Notes: generated by a model not told the origin, from the letters alone. A DNA stretch of 64,000 nt from Bacteroidales bacterium (GCA_017399865.1 JAFQAT010000012.1:1-64000), one strand, 5' to 3'. Shown: positions 44,058 to 54,168, counted from the first letter of the stretch. Program-made: numbers and translations.

Positions 44058-45158
44058 TTATTTTTTATAGTTTGTTTCATAAAAACGTTTCTTCGTCACG
44101 ATGCCAGGGAAGACCTTCTTGCGGATACGTATCTCCACCTGGGTGCCAAGTTCAGTATATGCCTTGTCGACCATTGCGACACAGACGCTGCGATCTGTAG
44201 AAATCGAACGGTATCCCGTTGTAACAGTTCCCACCTGCTCGCCATTGACTTCCACAGGATAGCCTGCGCGAGGTATTGCCTTGTCCTGAAGCTCGATACC
44301 GACGATCTTGCGGGTAAGACCAGCCTCCTTCTGCGCTGCAAGCGCATCACGGCCGATGAAGTCCTTCTCCTTGATCTTTGCGAACATTCCCAGACCTGCC
44401 TCGAGCGGAGTGATCTCATCGCTGAGCTCATGTCCATAAAGCGGAAGACCCGCCTCGAAACGGAGGGTGTCGCGACATCCGAGGCCGCATGGGGCTACGC
44501 CCGCGGCCAGAAGGATGTCCCATATCTCGTTTATAGTCTCATGGCTGCAATATATTTCGAATCCGTCCTCTCCGGTATAGCCGGTACGGCTTACTACCAT
44601 CCTGGCACCTTTCCATTCTGTTTCATAATATGTATAGAATCCAAGGTCTGCCGCAGGCTTGAGTCCGAGGGTCTCGACGGCGAATTTCTCGGTCTCAGGG
44701 CCCTGGAGAGCGATTTCCCCCCATGAATCGGAAGCATTCACAACCTCGACATCAAAGCCATCCATCTGGGCGCAGATCCAATCATAGTCCTTTGCAATAT
44801 TCGATGCATTTACCACAAGAAGATAATGATCCGGCTCGAATTCCTTGTAGACGAGAAGGTCGTCCACAACGGTTCCGTTCGGATAAAGCATCATTCCGTA
44901 GAGGATCTTGCCGTCAGGAATGCCTGTAACATTGTTTGAGAAAATGTGGTTCACGAATTTCTCAGCATCCGGACCGCTGACGAAAATCTCTCCCATATGA
45001 GATACATCGAACATTCCGGCATGATTACGCACCGCGTTATGCTCATCGGTGATGCTCGTATACTGGATAGGCATTATGAAGCCACCGAAAGGACTCATCA
45101 GTGCATTCAATGCCACATGCTTGTCGTATAGACAGGTCTTCAAAAGATTCTCTTCCAT
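44058..45158 (-). CDS. gcvT: Aminomethyltransferase (glycine cleavage T protein)
   Basis: The 366-residue protein has the folate-binding family segments MPIQYTSITDEHNAVRN, GMFDVSHMGEIFVSG, SRTGYTGEDGFEIY and CGLGCRDTLRFEAGLPLYGHEL. It releases ammonia and makes 5,10-methylene-tetrahydrofolate, which feeds MetF/MetH. It starts 1 base after lplA. Confidence 0.96.
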   Translation of the reverse strand: MEENLLKTCLYDKHVALNALMSPFGGFIMPIQYTSITDEHNAVRNHAGMFDVSHMGEIFVSGPDAEKFVNHIFSNNVTGIPDGKILYGMMLYPNGTVVDDLLVYKEFEPDHYLLVVNASNIAKDYDWICAQMDGFDVEVVNASDSWGEIALQGPETEKFAVETLGLKPAADLGFYTYYETEWKGARMVVSRTGYTGEDGFEIYCSHETINEIWDILLAAGVAPCGLGCRDTLRFEAGLPLYGHELSDEITPLEAGLGMFAKIKEKDFIGRDALAAQKEAGLTRKIVGIELQDKAIPRAGYPVEVNGEQVGTVTTGYRSISTDRSVCVAMVDKAYTELGTQVEIRIRKKVFPGIVTKKRFYETNYKK

Positions 45159-45159
45159 A

Positions 45160-45864
45160 TCATCTGGTGTATTTTATATATTTCTTGGACATTTCTTCAA
45201 TTTCAGCAGCCTGCTGCGCATCAAGACGGATTTCCCCGTCGGTAAAATGCTTTATCAGGAACTCTTCCAATGCTTCCACCGATCCGATCACCGACCGGTC
45301 GAGACATTCAGACAGGTTGGCCACCCTCTGCCTGACCGATGCCACGCCATGCCTCTCAAGTTTTTCCACAGGAGGGCGTATGGCGGTCTCAAGCGCATCG
45401 AAATCAGTCGAATAAAGCAGCGTGCCGTGGACAATGCTACGGTCCGGAAGCATATGGAATGCGTTGCCGCTGACCTTCCTTTCCCCGACCATCACGTCAT
45501 TATGGCCTGATTTGCGGGCATCAAGGCCGAGGGCCTGCAGACATCCCACGAGAGCATCAAGATACCTCCCGAATACTTCAGACGCATCTCCTCGACGCGA
45601 AACATATGAAATCATGATGTTCCCCATATCGGAATAAACGCATCCTCCCCCGCTCTTCCGTCTTACGACCTCAACACCGTTGGACATGCAGTAGTCCATA
45701 TTCACTTCCGCCTCGACATCCTGATTCCTTCCGATGATTACTGTCGGATTCACCCTCCATACAAAAAAAGCCTCATCTTCAATCTCCCTCGCCACGAACT
45801 CCTCCATGGCAAGATAGAAGACCAGACTGCGGTCCTTGACCTCGGGCAAAACGACGTGTTTCAT
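45160..45864 (-). CDS. lplA: Lipoate-protein ligase family enzyme
   Basis: The 234-residue protein has the lipoate-binding RRKSGGGCVYSDMGN (from 68) and catalytic Lys130 in GERKVSGNA. It is shorter than E. coli LplA and lacks most of the C-terminal accessory domain. As first gene of the gcv operon it most likely lipoylates GcvH. Its -7 box is at 45886-45893. Confidence 0.88.
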   Translation of the reverse strand: MKHVVLPEVKDRSLVFYLAMEEFVAREIEDEAFFVWRVNPTVIIGRNQDVEAEVNMDYCMSNGVEVVRRKSGGGCVYSDMGNIMISYVSRRGDASEVFGRYLDALVGCLQALGLDARKSGHNDVMVGERKVSGNAFHMLPDRSIVHGTLLYSTDFDALETAIRPPVEKLERHGVASVRQRVANLSECLDRSVIGSVEALEEFLIKHFTDGEIRLDAQQAAEIEEMSKKYIKYTR

Positions 45865-45885
45865 CTGCTGCTATTAAAAATCTTT

Positions 45886-45893
45886 CAAATTTA
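45886..45893 (-). promoter_or_regulatory. -7 box of the lplA-gcv operon
   Basis: TAAATTTG on the minus strand, 21 bases before the lplA start. I see no glycine riboswitch in the short leader. Confidence 0.55.
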
Positions 45894-45969
45894 ATAAAAT
45901 TAAGACACATCCGGAAGCGGTACGGCACTTTTTCTGCCAAAAAGACTTCTGACTTTAAAAGCAGACAAC

Positions 45970-46467
45970 ATGAAAAGCGACACAGAGAAGAAATCCGGCA
46001 GAAGCCTGAACATGACAGGCATCTTCAGATGCATGATGGAAGATGGATATTATCCTATCTACGAAAAGCCCCATATCGTCTTCGGTCTGGACGACAACCT
46101 TGCTGTTGTCGAATATGAAGAAGGAGTACTTTCAGTCAGACTCTTCTTCTCGATCGACGCAGAGACATACCCGCTGTTTCTCGAAGCTGCAAACGAAACC
46201 ATGCTGAAGGCGTTTATCGTCAAACCTGTGGTTCTTGACGACATGAAGAACCTGATGTTCAGCTGCGAGACATTATGCGACACGGTAAGGGAATTCAGAA
46301 AATTCTTCCCAAGGTGCATAGAACTGTTGCGCGAATCCCTCAGGCAGCATAAGTCTGAGATGAAGAAGCTCCTTCTCGCTGCCGAAGTGACATCAAAGAC
46401 AATTCCTGCCACAGACGACTTCTCGTCCATGGCAGGAACCGGTAAATCCCGTAAGGTTGTTTCCTAG
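45970..46467 (+). CDS. YbjN-like small protein of unknown function
   Basis: The 165-residue soluble protein has an alpha/beta domain resembling YbjN/type III chaperone-like folds (MTGIFRCMMEDGYYPIYEK, VVEYEEGVLSVRLFF), a helical region and a low-complexity tail. No catalytic motif is seen, and the fold assignment is tentative. It is transcribed alone, divergent from lplA, and overlaps the convergent DUF4301 gene by 4 bases. Confidence 0.6.
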   Translation: MKSDTEKKSGRSLNMTGIFRCMMEDGYYPIYEKPHIVFGLDDNLAVVEYEEGVLSVRLFFSIDAETYPLFLEAANETMLKAFIVKPVVLDDMKNLMFSCETLCDTVREFRKFFPRCIELLRESLRQHKSEMKKLLLAAEVTSKTIPATDDFSSMAGTGKSRKVVS

Positions 46468-48044
46468 TTCTGATGCGCAGGCCTGAGGAGGTCGAGAACG
46501 ACCTTCACAGGGTTGAATGTAGCGAGAGGAACCTCTACGAAGAGGGTGTTCCAGTTGCTCATCGCGCCGTTCCAGAGACCCGGAAGTTCAAGAGCCTTGA
46601 GCTCGCGGCCCTGATAGCTCTTCGAGCTGATGAATCCTGCATCCTCGTCAACATACTGGAGAAGGTCGAAGCTGTTTCCCTGATAGTCATGGAGGCAGCA
46701 TACGATGTCTACCGGATTGAAATGGGTCGCTGATGCGAGGGCGTTGCGTGCATGGTCATCAGACATATTGATCTGTACGCTCTCGAGGACCTGAAGCGAA
46801 GTCGATCCGTCCTTTTCTGCGATGATGAAAGGACCGCCGCCTGGCTCGCCCTGGTTCTTCACCATTCCGGCAACGCGTACAGGTCGGTTCAACTTAGCAC
46901 GGATAGCCTCGACACGTTCCTTGCAGGTCTCGGCCTGAGGCATCTTGATGCATAGCACCTCATCGAGGAACTTCTCGATATCGTCGCAGAGCTCCTGAAC
47001 CTCAGGAGAAGCATAAAGGTCTTCATAATAAGGGTCGTAGCCGGGCACACCTGCTACGACTACTCTTGAACCTGCAACAGGAGTGCATACCGCATCCAGT
47101 TCACGAAGGTATCCATGAAGGGTGTCGCGAAGCTCAAGAGCCTTGCCGAGAAGGACCTTCTTCCATGTCGCAGTCTCAGGAAGGAGACGCTCGTTGGCAA
47201 CATTGTCGATATTCTTTATTGAAACGACTTCCTCTTCGATCCTGTTGAGATTGTAGATCAGAGCTCCATGACCTGCAGGACGGAACAGAAGAGAATCAGT
47301 CTCTGTTCTGAACGGCTTGTTGTCGACATCGACTGCCACTGTATCGGTCGCCTTGTCCTGGAATGTGAAGGTAATGTTGTATTTCACACCATACTTCTCC
47401 TCATATGCAGCCTTGACTTCGGCATATGCCTCTTCGAAAAGATGCTGGTGCTCAGGAGAGATGGTAACGACAAGGTTGGCTGTTCCGTCTTCGTTCCTCA
47501 TATAGTTCTGGGCCTCTACAAGATGCTCTGCAAATGCTGTACGGATCTCTCCGTCAGTATATTTATGGAACTTGAGTACACCCTTTGGCTTCGCTCCGTA
47601 TCCGAGTCCCTCGTCCGTAAGGGTCTTTGCCAGAACATCCTTCCTGTATTCAGGACACTTGCATGTCTGCTCGCCGAAGAGCTCAGGTGTATAGAATGCA
47701 AACTCAGCGATCCTGTCTACAAACTTCGCAGCAGGAGCGTCATCAGCAAGCTCTTTTCCGGCCTTCAGAGCATCAAGTCCGCTGAAAAGGTCCTTGAACA
47801 TACGTGATGCAGCGCCGGATGCAGGTACGAACTTGCATTTGCCGTTGATGGCAGCGCCTTCATAATACTTTGCCGCAGCCTCGACAGCAGCTTCGTCAAG
47901 AACCTGGATTCCTCTTTCAGGAGTAGCCGGACCGACAATCTTCATCCAAGGGAAGCCTTTCTTGAATCGCTCCACCTGCTCTTCAACAGTCTGCACTGAC
48001 GAACCTCTCTGTTCGATCTGTGCGATATCTTCTTTTCTAAACAT
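46464..48044 (-). CDS. DUF4301 family protein
   Basis: The 526-residue protein has the DUF4301 hallmarks KFVPASGAASRMFKDLF near residue 70, PKGVLKFHKY and FRPAGHGALIYNLN. The first resembles a nucleotidyltransferase phosphate-binding loop, as in sugar-nucleotide pyrophosphorylases. The reaction is unknown. It is the last gene of recF-DUF721-pdxB-DUF4301. Confidence 0.85.
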   Translation of the reverse strand: MFRKEDIAQIEQRGSSVQTVEEQVERFKKGFPWMKIVGPATPERGIQVLDEAAVEAAAKYYEGAAINGKCKFVPASGAASRMFKDLFSGLDALKAGKELADDAPAAKFVDRIAEFAFYTPELFGEQTCKCPEYRKDVLAKTLTDEGLGYGAKPKGVLKFHKYTDGEIRTAFAEHLVEAQNYMRNEDGTANLVVTISPEHQHLFEEAYAEVKAAYEEKYGVKYNITFTFQDKATDTVAVDVDNKPFRTETDSLLFRPAGHGALIYNLNRIEEEVVSIKNIDNVANERLLPETATWKKVLLGKALELRDTLHGYLRELDAVCTPVAGSRVVVAGVPGYDPYYEDLYASPEVQELCDDIEKFLDEVLCIKMPQAETCKERVEAIRAKLNRPVRVAGMVKNQGEPGGGPFIIAEKDGSTSLQVLESVQINMSDDHARNALASATHFNPVDIVCCLHDYQGNSFDLLQYVDEDAGFISSKSYQGRELKALELPGLWNGAMSNWNTLFVEVPLATFNPVKVVLDLLRPAHQN

Positions 48045-48065
48045 ATGTATTATTGGTTATTAGTG

Positions 48066-49103
48066 TTATTCTACATATACTTCCCTGCGGTACTGATACT
48101 CCGAACGCAGCTTCTCAAACTTGTCCGGTTCCATACGGAATCGGAAATCATCCGTAAATATAGGATAATTATATTGGAAAACCGCAGCAATCTGTCCATG
48201 ATTCTTGCCATGAAGATCGAGAAGCACCGGTTCATGGTCAGGTTCGTCCTCCGGAAAGAAGTCATAAAGGGCCTCGATTCCGAAATGGTGGGCAACGGCT
48301 CTGACCGCCATAGCCGTACCCATCTGCTTTCCCTGGAACGAATATCCTGCGATGTGCGGGGTCGCGATGTCTACCATATCGACAAGGTCGACATCCACAT
48401 TCGGTTCATTGTTCCATGTGTCGATTACGCATGCGCCAAGCTTAGGCAAAGCCTGCTTGAGCGCAGCTTCATCCATCACCTCGCCGCGCGAGGCATTTAT
48501 GAATATGGAACCCGGAGACATGAGGGCAAAGAAAGCCTCATTCGCCATGTTGCGGGTCGTCTCATCCAAAGGTACATGCATCGTCACGACCTGAGAATTC
48601 TCGAGAAGATATTCCAACGGGCAGAAACCTTCCGGACCTTCCGCCTCGGCACGAGGTGGATCGCAGCATAGCACATTGAATCCGAGATACTCCGCCATCT
48701 TCTGCACCTTCCTGCCGACATTTCCCACGCCGACTATGCCGATGGTTCCACCGTCGATCTTGATCCCTTTTCTGGCAGCAACGCCGTACAAGGCAGAGAA
48801 CACATACTGCATCACCCCGCCTGCATTGCATCCTGCAGCATTATGGACCTCGATTCCGTGGCTGTTGCAGTAATCGAAATCAACATGGTCCGTTCCGATC
48901 GTAGCCGTAGCGATCAGCCTGACCTTTGATCCGTCAAGCAGGGCGGCATTACATCTGGTGCGGGTACGAAGTATCAGAGCATCGGCATCACGGACATCTT
49001 CGCTCGTGATTTCAGGTCCTTTCTTATATACCACTTCCCCATAGGGTTCAAGAACGCCTTTGAGGAAAGGCACATCCGAATCTGCAACTATCTTCATATT
49101 CAT
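48066..49103 (-). CDS. pdxB: 4-phosphoerythronate dehydrogenase
   Basis: The 345-residue D-2-hydroxyacid dehydrogenase has GIVGVGNVGRKVQ (NAD motif), ATATIGTDHVD, NASRGEVMDEAAL and TPHIAGYSFQGKQMGTAM; the last distinguishes PdxB from other family members. It oxidises 4-phosphoerythronate in pyridoxal phosphate synthesis, the cofactor GcvPA/PB use. It has an ATGA overlap with the upstream gene. Confidence 0.92.
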   Translation of the reverse strand: MNMKIVADSDVPFLKGVLEPYGEVVYKKGPEITSEDVRDADALILRTRTRCNAALLDGSKVRLIATATIGTDHVDFDYCNSHGIEVHNAAGCNAGGVMQYVFSALYGVAARKGIKIDGGTIGIVGVGNVGRKVQKMAEYLGFNVLCCDPPRAEAEGPEGFCPLEYLLENSQVVTMHVPLDETTRNMANEAFFALMSPGSIFINASRGEVMDEAALKQALPKLGACVIDTWNNEPNVDVDLVDMVDIATPHIAGYSFQGKQMGTAMAVRAVAHHFGIEALYDFFPEDEPDHEPVLLDLHGKNHGQIAAVFQYNYPIFTDDFRFRMEPDKFEKLRSEYQYRREVYVE

Positions 49104-49435
49104 TTCAAAATCAAATTCCTTACCAAGGGACCGTCCTTACGGTCTCTGATCAGCACCCCGTCCTTGTCCAGATACTCGTTGATCTGCTGCAGCAGCACTT
49201 CACGCTGGAAATACAGCTGATTGCGCACGACGGAAGAGCTTATCGTACAATACAGCGTCCCGTCACGGAAAAAACGGTCTATCGTATATCTTGAAGCGCC
49301 AGACACAGCATCCCAGGCCTCAAACACTCGCTGCCGGTTGAATCCCGACGCCAGCTTCATCTCGCGGATATACTGTCCTATGAGCTCTTCCATCCCCTGG
49401 GCGTCCTTGCGCCCTATCCTGTTGCCTCCCGCCAT
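49100..49435 (-). CDS. DUF721 (DciA-like) protein
   Basis: The 111-residue protein has the DUF721 core: LIGQYIREMKLASGFNRQRV, FEAWDAVSGA and LYCTISSSVVRNQL. Related proteins next to recF include DciA, which helps load the replicative helicase. I start at MAGGNRIGRK, one base past the recF stop; an earlier Met at 49471 would overlap recF by 35 bases. Confidence 0.82.
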   Translation of the reverse strand: MAGGNRIGRKDAQGMEELIGQYIREMKLASGFNRQRVFEAWDAVSGASRYTIDRFFRDGTLYCTISSSVVRNQLYFQREVLLQQINEYLDKDGVLIRDRKDGPLVRNLILK

Positions 49436-49436
49436 G

Positions 49437-50534
49437 TCAGATTCTGCTGAAGGTTCCTGATACGGTTTCAAAATAGGCCCTGTCCTGCGTCAGCCTGTCG
49501 ACGATTCCGGACATGCGCACCTTGTTGCTGTCAGTTATAAATATCTGGCCGAAATCATTGCTGGCCACCATCTGGAGAAGATTGGATATCCTGCCCATGT
49601 CCAGCTTGTCGAATACATCGTCAAGGAGAAGGATCGGAGCGAATCCGTAGTTCTTCTTCATGATTTCATACTGCGCGAACTTCAGCGAGACAAGGAAGGA
49701 CTTCTGCTGCCCCTGGGATCCGTAGCGACGGATCGGATGGCCGTTCATCGTGAAGATGAAGTCATCCCTCTGAACTCCCGCCGAAGTATACTTAAGAATC
49801 CTGTCCTTCTCGAAAGATGCGGAAAGGATCTGGTCCAGCCCTGCCTTGGAAAGTTCCGAATCATACTCTATATCAACCTGTTCAGTACCTCCGGACACTT
49901 CCTTGTAGTATTCCGACACAATAGGCTTCAGATCTTCAACAAACCTCTTCCTTGCCTGATAGACAGGCTCCGCAAGGGCAGCCATCCTCATGTCGATCAC
50001 TTCAAGAAGAGAGCGGTCCACATCCATCTCCTTCAGCATCCTGTTGCGCTGCATCAGAAGGCGGTTGTACTGCTGTAGTGCAGACATGTACTCCCTGTCC
50101 ATCTGCGAGAGCACGGCGTTTACAAAACGCCTGCGCTCCTCGCCGGACTCGCTGACCATCGAAATGTCGGATGGAGAGACCATCACTATCGGGAGAATCC
50201 CGACATGTTCCGACACTTTGGAATACGGTTTGTCGTCGCGCTTTACTTTTTTATCACCTTTGGAGGTCATCTTCAGCGAGAACCTACTCGAAAGACCGTT
50301 CTCCATACGGTATGTGCCGGCTACGGCAAACTCGTCCGTCCCATGTCGGAAATTGAACTTGTCGGAAGTGGAAAACGCACTCTTAGTCATTGAAAGATAA
50401 TAGATTGCATCAAGGAGATTGGTCTTTCCCTCTCCATTGTTGCCGCTGATGCAGTTTACATTCGGAGAGAACTCCAGTTCCTGAAGCTGTATGTTCCTGA
50501 AGTCGGATATGACGATTTTTTCGAGTACAGGCAT
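49437..50534 (-). CDS. recF: DNA replication/repair protein RecF
   Basis: The 365-residue SMC-like ATPase has Walker A GNNGEGKTN (31-39), the signature region GSQGQQKSFLVSLKFAQ and Walker B ILLLDDVFDKLD. RecF helps load RecA at gaps. A TATCTTTG -7 box at 50554 precedes it. Confidence 0.94.
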   Translation of the reverse strand: MPVLEKIVISDFRNIQLQELEFSPNVNCISGNNGEGKTNLLDAIYYLSMTKSAFSTSDKFNFRHGTDEFAVAGTYRMENGLSSRFSLKMTSKGDKKVKRDDKPYSKVSEHVGILPIVMVSPSDISMVSESGEERRRFVNAVLSQMDREYMSALQQYNRLLMQRNRMLKEMDVDRSLLEVIDMRMAALAEPVYQARKRFVEDLKPIVSEYYKEVSGGTEQVDIEYDSELSKAGLDQILSASFEKDRILKYTSAGVQRDDFIFTMNGHPIRRYGSQGQQKSFLVSLKFAQYEIMKKNYGFAPILLLDDVFDKLDMGRISNLLQMVASNDFGQIFITDSNKVRMSGIVDRLTQDRAYFETVSGTFSRI

Positions 50535-50553
50535 ATTCTATCTTATATCAAGG

Positions 50554-50561
50554 CAAAGATA
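50554..50561 (-). promoter_or_regulatory. -7 box of the recF operon
   Basis: TATCTTTG on the minus strand, 19 bases before the recF start. Confidence 0.6.
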
Positions 50562-50570
50562 ACCAATTTT

Positions 50571-50602
50571 ATTGGGAGTTTGGACATTTTTTTCTAAATT
50601 TG
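50571..50602 (+). promoter_or_regulatory. Promoter of the TPR-yebC operon
   Basis: ATTG (50571-50574), 20 bases, TAAATTTG (50595-50602). It is divergent from the recF promoter. Confidence 0.65.
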
Positions 50603-50663
50603 CCGCCTGTTTGTGCAAAGAGCAATGCTAACCGTTTATAAGACAATATAAAATCATTAAAAT

Positions 50664-51332
50664 ATGGCAAAGGAAATCAAAAATGAAAACGCTGAAGCAG
50701 TAGTAGAGGCGGTTTCGAAGACAGAAAAGTTCTTCCAGGATAATGGAAAGCTTATTTCAATCATCTGCGCAGCATTCGTAGTAGCATGCGCACTTGTATT
50801 CTGCTGGTTCAAGTTCGCTTACCAGCCAAAGGTAAACGAGGCTCAGGGCCAGATGGCTTACGCAGAGCAGAACTTCCGCACAGGCGATTTCGAACTCGCC
50901 CTTAACGGAGACGGCAACTCGCTCGGTTTCGTTCAGATCATCGACGAGTACGGCAAGAAGGCAGGCAGGTCAGTTTATTTCTACGCTGGCGTATGCGAGC
51001 TTCAGCTCGGCGAGTGGGAGCAGGCCATCAAGTATCTTGAAGCTTACAAAGGCAAGGACGCCATCCTCGCAGCACGCGCTACAGCATGCATCGGTGACGC
51101 ATATGTAGGCCTCGAGGACTACAAGAAGGCTCTCGGATACTTCGAAAAGGCTGCTGCAGAAGCTGACAACATGTATGCGGCAGGCTACCTTCTCAAGGCA
51201 GGTGCAGTTGCAGAAGAGCTCGGAGACAATGCAAAGGCTCTTTCATTCTACAAGAAGATCAAGGATCAGTATCCTCAGTCTATCGAGGCATACGACGTTG
51301 ACAAGTATATCGGACGTATAGAGGCAAGATAA
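50664..51332 (+). CDS. Membrane-anchored tetratricopeptide repeat protein
   Basis: The 222-residue protein has a short cytoplasmic N-terminus, one membrane helix (IISICAAFVVACALVFCWF region, about residues 31-50) and about four TPR units (SVYFYAGVCELQLGEWEQAI, GDAYVGLEDYKKALGYFEKA, ELGDNAKALSFYKKI). Layout matches YfgM-type proteins, which aid protein export or envelope assembly. It is 2 bases before yebC. Confidence 0.8.
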   Translation: MAKEIKNENAEAVVEAVSKTEKFFQDNGKLISIICAAFVVACALVFCWFKFAYQPKVNEAQGQMAYAEQNFRTGDFELALNGDGNSLGFVQIIDEYGKKAGRSVYFYAGVCELQLGEWEQAIKYLEAYKGKDAILAARATACIGDAYVGLEDYKKALGYFEKAAAEADNMYAAGYLLKAGAVAEELGDNAKALSFYKKIKDQYPQSIEAYDVDKYIGRIEAR

Positions 51333-51334
51333 TC

Positions 51335-52066
51335 ATGGGACGCGCGTTTGAATTCAGAAAAGAGAGAAAGTTCAAGAGATGGGGTCATATGGCCCGCGTC
51401 TTCACAAAGATCGGAAAGGAAATCACGATTGCAGTAAAGCAGGGAGGTCCTGACGTGACAGGTAACCCACGTCTTCGTGCGCTCATCCAGACAGCACGAA
51501 GCGAGAACATGCCTAAGGACAACATCGAGCGTGCAATCAAGAGGGCTACTGACAAGGATCAGGCAGACTACAAGGAGGTTGTATTCGAAGGATACGGTCC
51601 TCACGGAATCGCTGTCCTCGTAGAGGCCGCTACCGACAACAACAACCGTACGGTAGCGAACGTACGTTCATACTTCACAAAGAGCGGCGGATCTCTCGGA
51701 ACATCAGGCAGCGTTGACTACATGTTCGACCGCAAGTGCATGTTCCGCATGAAGACTGCAAACCCATACGATCTTGAGGAGCTCGAACTCGAGCTTATCG
51801 ACTATGGTGTAGAGGAGATCTTCGAGGAGGAGAATGAAAACGAGGAGACAGAAATCGTTCTCTACGGAGAGTTCACAGCGTTCAACGGCATCCAGAAATG
51901 GATTGAGGAGAACGGTTATGAACTCGTAGCCGCAGAGTTCACACGCCTTCCGAACGTAGAGCTCAAGGTTCTCGAGGGTGACGCAAAGGCTGACGTCGAG
52001 AAGCTTATCGAGCGCATCGAGGAAGACGATGACGTTCAGAACGTATATACTACAATGCAGCCGTAA
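51335..52066 (+). CDS. yebC: YebC/PmpR-family protein
   Basis: The 243-residue protein has the family signature GRAFEFRKERKFKRWGHMAR, NPRLRALIQTARSENMPKDN, GYGPHGIAVLVE and GGSLGTSGSVDYMF. Members act as DNA-binding regulators or, in recent work, translation factors that relieve ribosome stalling. The N-terminus has GRAFEFRK where many homologues have GHSKWANI. Confidence 0.92.
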   Translation: MGRAFEFRKERKFKRWGHMARVFTKIGKEITIAVKQGGPDVTGNPRLRALIQTARSENMPKDNIERAIKRATDKDQADYKEVVFEGYGPHGIAVLVEAATDNNNRTVANVRSYFTKSGGSLGTSGSVDYMFDRKCMFRMKTANPYDLEELELELIDYGVEEIFEEENENEETEIVLYGEFTAFNGIQKWIEENGYELVAAEFTRLPNVELKVLEGDAKADVEKLIERIEEDDDVQNVYTTMQP

Positions 52067-52096
52067 TCAGATCAGACTGCATCAATCCATAACAGA

Positions 52097-52130
52097 ACAG
52101 TACCTTTCCGATCGGGGAGGTACTGTTTTT
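52097..52130 (+). terminator. Terminator of the TPR-yebC operon
   Basis: ACAGTACCT and AGGTACTGT form a perfect 9-bp stem with a 12-base loop, followed by TTTTT. Confidence 0.9.
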
Positions 52131-52138
52131 GGTTTAGA

Positions 52139-52168
52139 TTGACACTGTCATATTTTTTGTTATCTTTG
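52139..52168 (+). promoter_or_regulatory. Consensus promoter of the mmd operon
   Basis: TTG (52139-52141), 19 bases, TATCTTTG (52161-52168). It lies 44 bases before mmdA. Confidence 0.75.
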
Positions 52169-52212
52169 TAGTTTGTAATAAATTGCAACCTATACCTAAT
52201 TCATAAAACATT

Positions 52213-53775
52213 ATGAGCATTCAACAGGAGAAAATAAAGGAACTGGTGGAGCGCAGGGCTTCTGCCCGCATGGGAGGAGGTCAGAAAAGGATCGACGCCC
52301 AGCACCAGAAAGGCAAGCTGACCGCAAGGGAAAGGCTTGCAATGCTTCTTGACGAAGGCAGCTTTGAAGAATTCGATATGTTCGTGCAGCACAGGTGCAC
52401 GAACTTCGGCATGGAAAAGACAAAGTTCGACGGAGACGGAGTCGTGACCGGAATGGGAACGATCGACGGACGTCTCGTGTATGTGTCGGCGCAGGACTTC
52501 ACCGTAAGTGGAGGATCGATGTCGGAGACCATGGCCATGAAGATAAGCAAGGTGATGGACATGGCTGTCCGCAACGGGGCTCCGTTCATCGGAATCAATG
52601 ATTCCGGCGGAGCACGCATCCAGGAAGGAATCTGCTCGCTCGCAGGATATGGCGAGATCTTCGAGAGGAACATCCTCGCTTCCGGCGTCGTGCCTCAGAT
52701 TTCAGGCATCTTCGGCCCATGCGCAGGCGGAGCTGTCTACTCCCCTGCCCTTACCGACTTCACCGTAATGATCAAGGACACTTCATACATGTTCCTTACC
52801 GGACCTGGAGTTGTAAAGACCGTTACCGGGGAGTCAGTTACGCAGGAAGAGCTCGGCGGAGCCAGCGTACATGCGACGAAGAGCGGCGTAGCACATTTTG
52901 CTGCTGACAGCGAAGAGGACGGAATAAGGACCATCAGAGACCTTCTGTCATTCCTGCCGTCAAACAACAGGGAGGAGGCTCCTTTCGTCCAGACAAACGA
53001 CCCTGCAGGAAGAGTTGACGATGCCCTCAACGACATCATTCCCGACAATCCTAACAAGGCATACGACATGTATCAGGTCATCGGCAGCATCGTCGACGAC
53101 GGAAGATTCCTCGAAGTCCATAAGAGCTGGGCAAAGAACATCATCATCGGATTCGCCCATATGAACGGACGTTCTGTCGGAATCGTGGCCAATCAGCCGA
53201 AGATCCTTGCCGGAGTGCTCGACATCAATGCATCACGAAAGGCAGCGCGTTTCGTACGATTCTGCGACGCATTCAACATTCCACTGGTAACATTGGTTGA
53301 CGTTCCGGGCTTCCTCTGCGGAACCCAGCAGGAATACGGCGGAATCATCACCAACGGAGCAAAGCTCCTCTACGCATACGGCGAGGCTACCGTGCCTAAG
53401 GTGACAGTAACATTGAGAAAGTCATACGGTGGAGCCCACATCACCATGAGCTGCAAGCAGCTGCGCGGAGACATAAACTACGCATGGCCATCGGCAAACA
53501 TCGCAGTCATGGGAGCAGAAGGAGCCGTAGAGATCCTTTACTCAAAAGAGATCAAGGCAATTGCCGATCCTGAAGAGCAGGCAAAGGCTGCCCAGGAAAG
53601 AAAGAACGAGTACAACGACCTCTTCTGCAATCCATACAATGCAGCGTCATACGGCTATATCGATGATGTAATCGAGCCTAGGAACACCCGTTTCCGCGTC
53701 ATCAGGGCGCTCGAGCAGCTCGCAGGAAAGAAGCAGCAGAATCCTTGGAAGAAACACGACAACCTGCCATTATAA
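52213..53775 (+). CDS. mmdA: Methylmalonyl-CoA decarboxylase / acyl-CoA carboxyltransferase alpha subunit
   Basis: The 520-residue carboxyltransferase has the two crotonase-like halves: [12 protein letters not shown] and [17 protein letters not shown] (acyl-CoA and biotin pockets), and [19 protein letters not shown] with [15 protein letters not shown]. It moves the carboxyl group of methylmalonyl-CoA to biotin on MmdC. No biotin carboxylase is nearby and the beta, gamma and biotin subunits follow, so this is the Na+-pumping decarboxylase rather than a carboxylase, used in succinate-to-propionate fermentation. Confidence 0.93.
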   Translation: MSIQQEKIKELVERRASARMGGGQKRIDAQHQKGKLTARERLAMLLDEGSFEEFDMFVQHRCTNFGMEKTKFDGDGVVTGMGTIDGRLVYVSAQDFTVSGGSMSETMAMKISKVMDMAVRNGAPFIGINDSGGARIQEGICSLAGYGEIFERNILASGVVPQISGIFGPCAGGAVYSPALTDFTVMIKDTSYMFLTGPGVVKTVTGESVTQEELGGASVHATKSGVAHFAADSEEDGIRTIRDLLSFLPSNNREEAPFVQTNDPAGRVDDALNDIIPDNPNKAYDMYQVIGSIVDDGRFLEVHKSWAKNIIIGFAHMNGRSVGIVANQPKILAGVLDINASRKAARFVRFCDAFNIPLVTLVDVPGFLCGTQQEYGGIITNGAKLLYAYGEATVPKVTVTLRKSYGGAHITMSCKQLRGDINYAWPSANIAVMGAEGAVEILYSKEIKAIADPEEQAKAAQERKNEYNDLFCNPYNAASYGYIDDVIEPRNTRFRVIRALEQLAGKKQQNPWKKHDNLPL

Positions 53776-53787
53776 AGACTTGAAGAC

Positions 53788-54165
53788 ATGAACGGATTTA
53801 TGTTATTGCAGGCATCACAGACTGTCGCTGAGAAAAGTGCAGACATGCTGGAAAAAGACCCGCACGGAGCCATAATATCCCTGGTATCAGTAACTGTGGT
53901 CTTTACAGCTCTTGTCATACTGTACTTTGCCTATACATTCATAGGAAAGATCTCGTCAGGACAGTTCAGGCTTCCGGAAAGAAAGAAGAAGCCTAAGACT
54001 GCCAAAGGAAGCCCCGATGCGGAAATCGCAGCCGCCATCGCCATGGCTCTCGACCAGGAAATGAACGGCGAGGTTTACGCTGCCATCGGAATGGCAATGC
54101 ACCAGTATCTGAACGATACGGTACACGATATGGAAAGTTACATCATAACTATAAGAAGAAAATAA
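53788..54165 (+). CDS. OadG-type gamma/delta subunit of Na+-pumping decarboxylase
   Basis: The 125-residue protein has one membrane helix (SLVSVTVVFTALVILYFAY) after a short exported N-terminus, then a basic stretch and a helical tail with AAIAMALDQEMNG. It matches the OadG family, which holds the soluble carboxyltransferase to the membrane subunit. It lies between mmdA and mmdC. Confidence 0.85.
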   Translation: MNGFMLLQASQTVAEKSADMLEKDPHGAIISLVSVTVVFTALVILYFAYTFIGKISSGQFRLPERKKKPKTAKGSPDAEIAAAIAMALDQEMNGEVYAAIGMAMHQYLNDTVHDMESYIITIRRK

Positions 54166-54168
54166 CTC

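Noticed and set aside
45865..45969. Glycine riboswitch before the gcv operon
   Set aside because: The leader after the -7 box is about 20 bases, too short, and no aptamer-like paired elements are seen.
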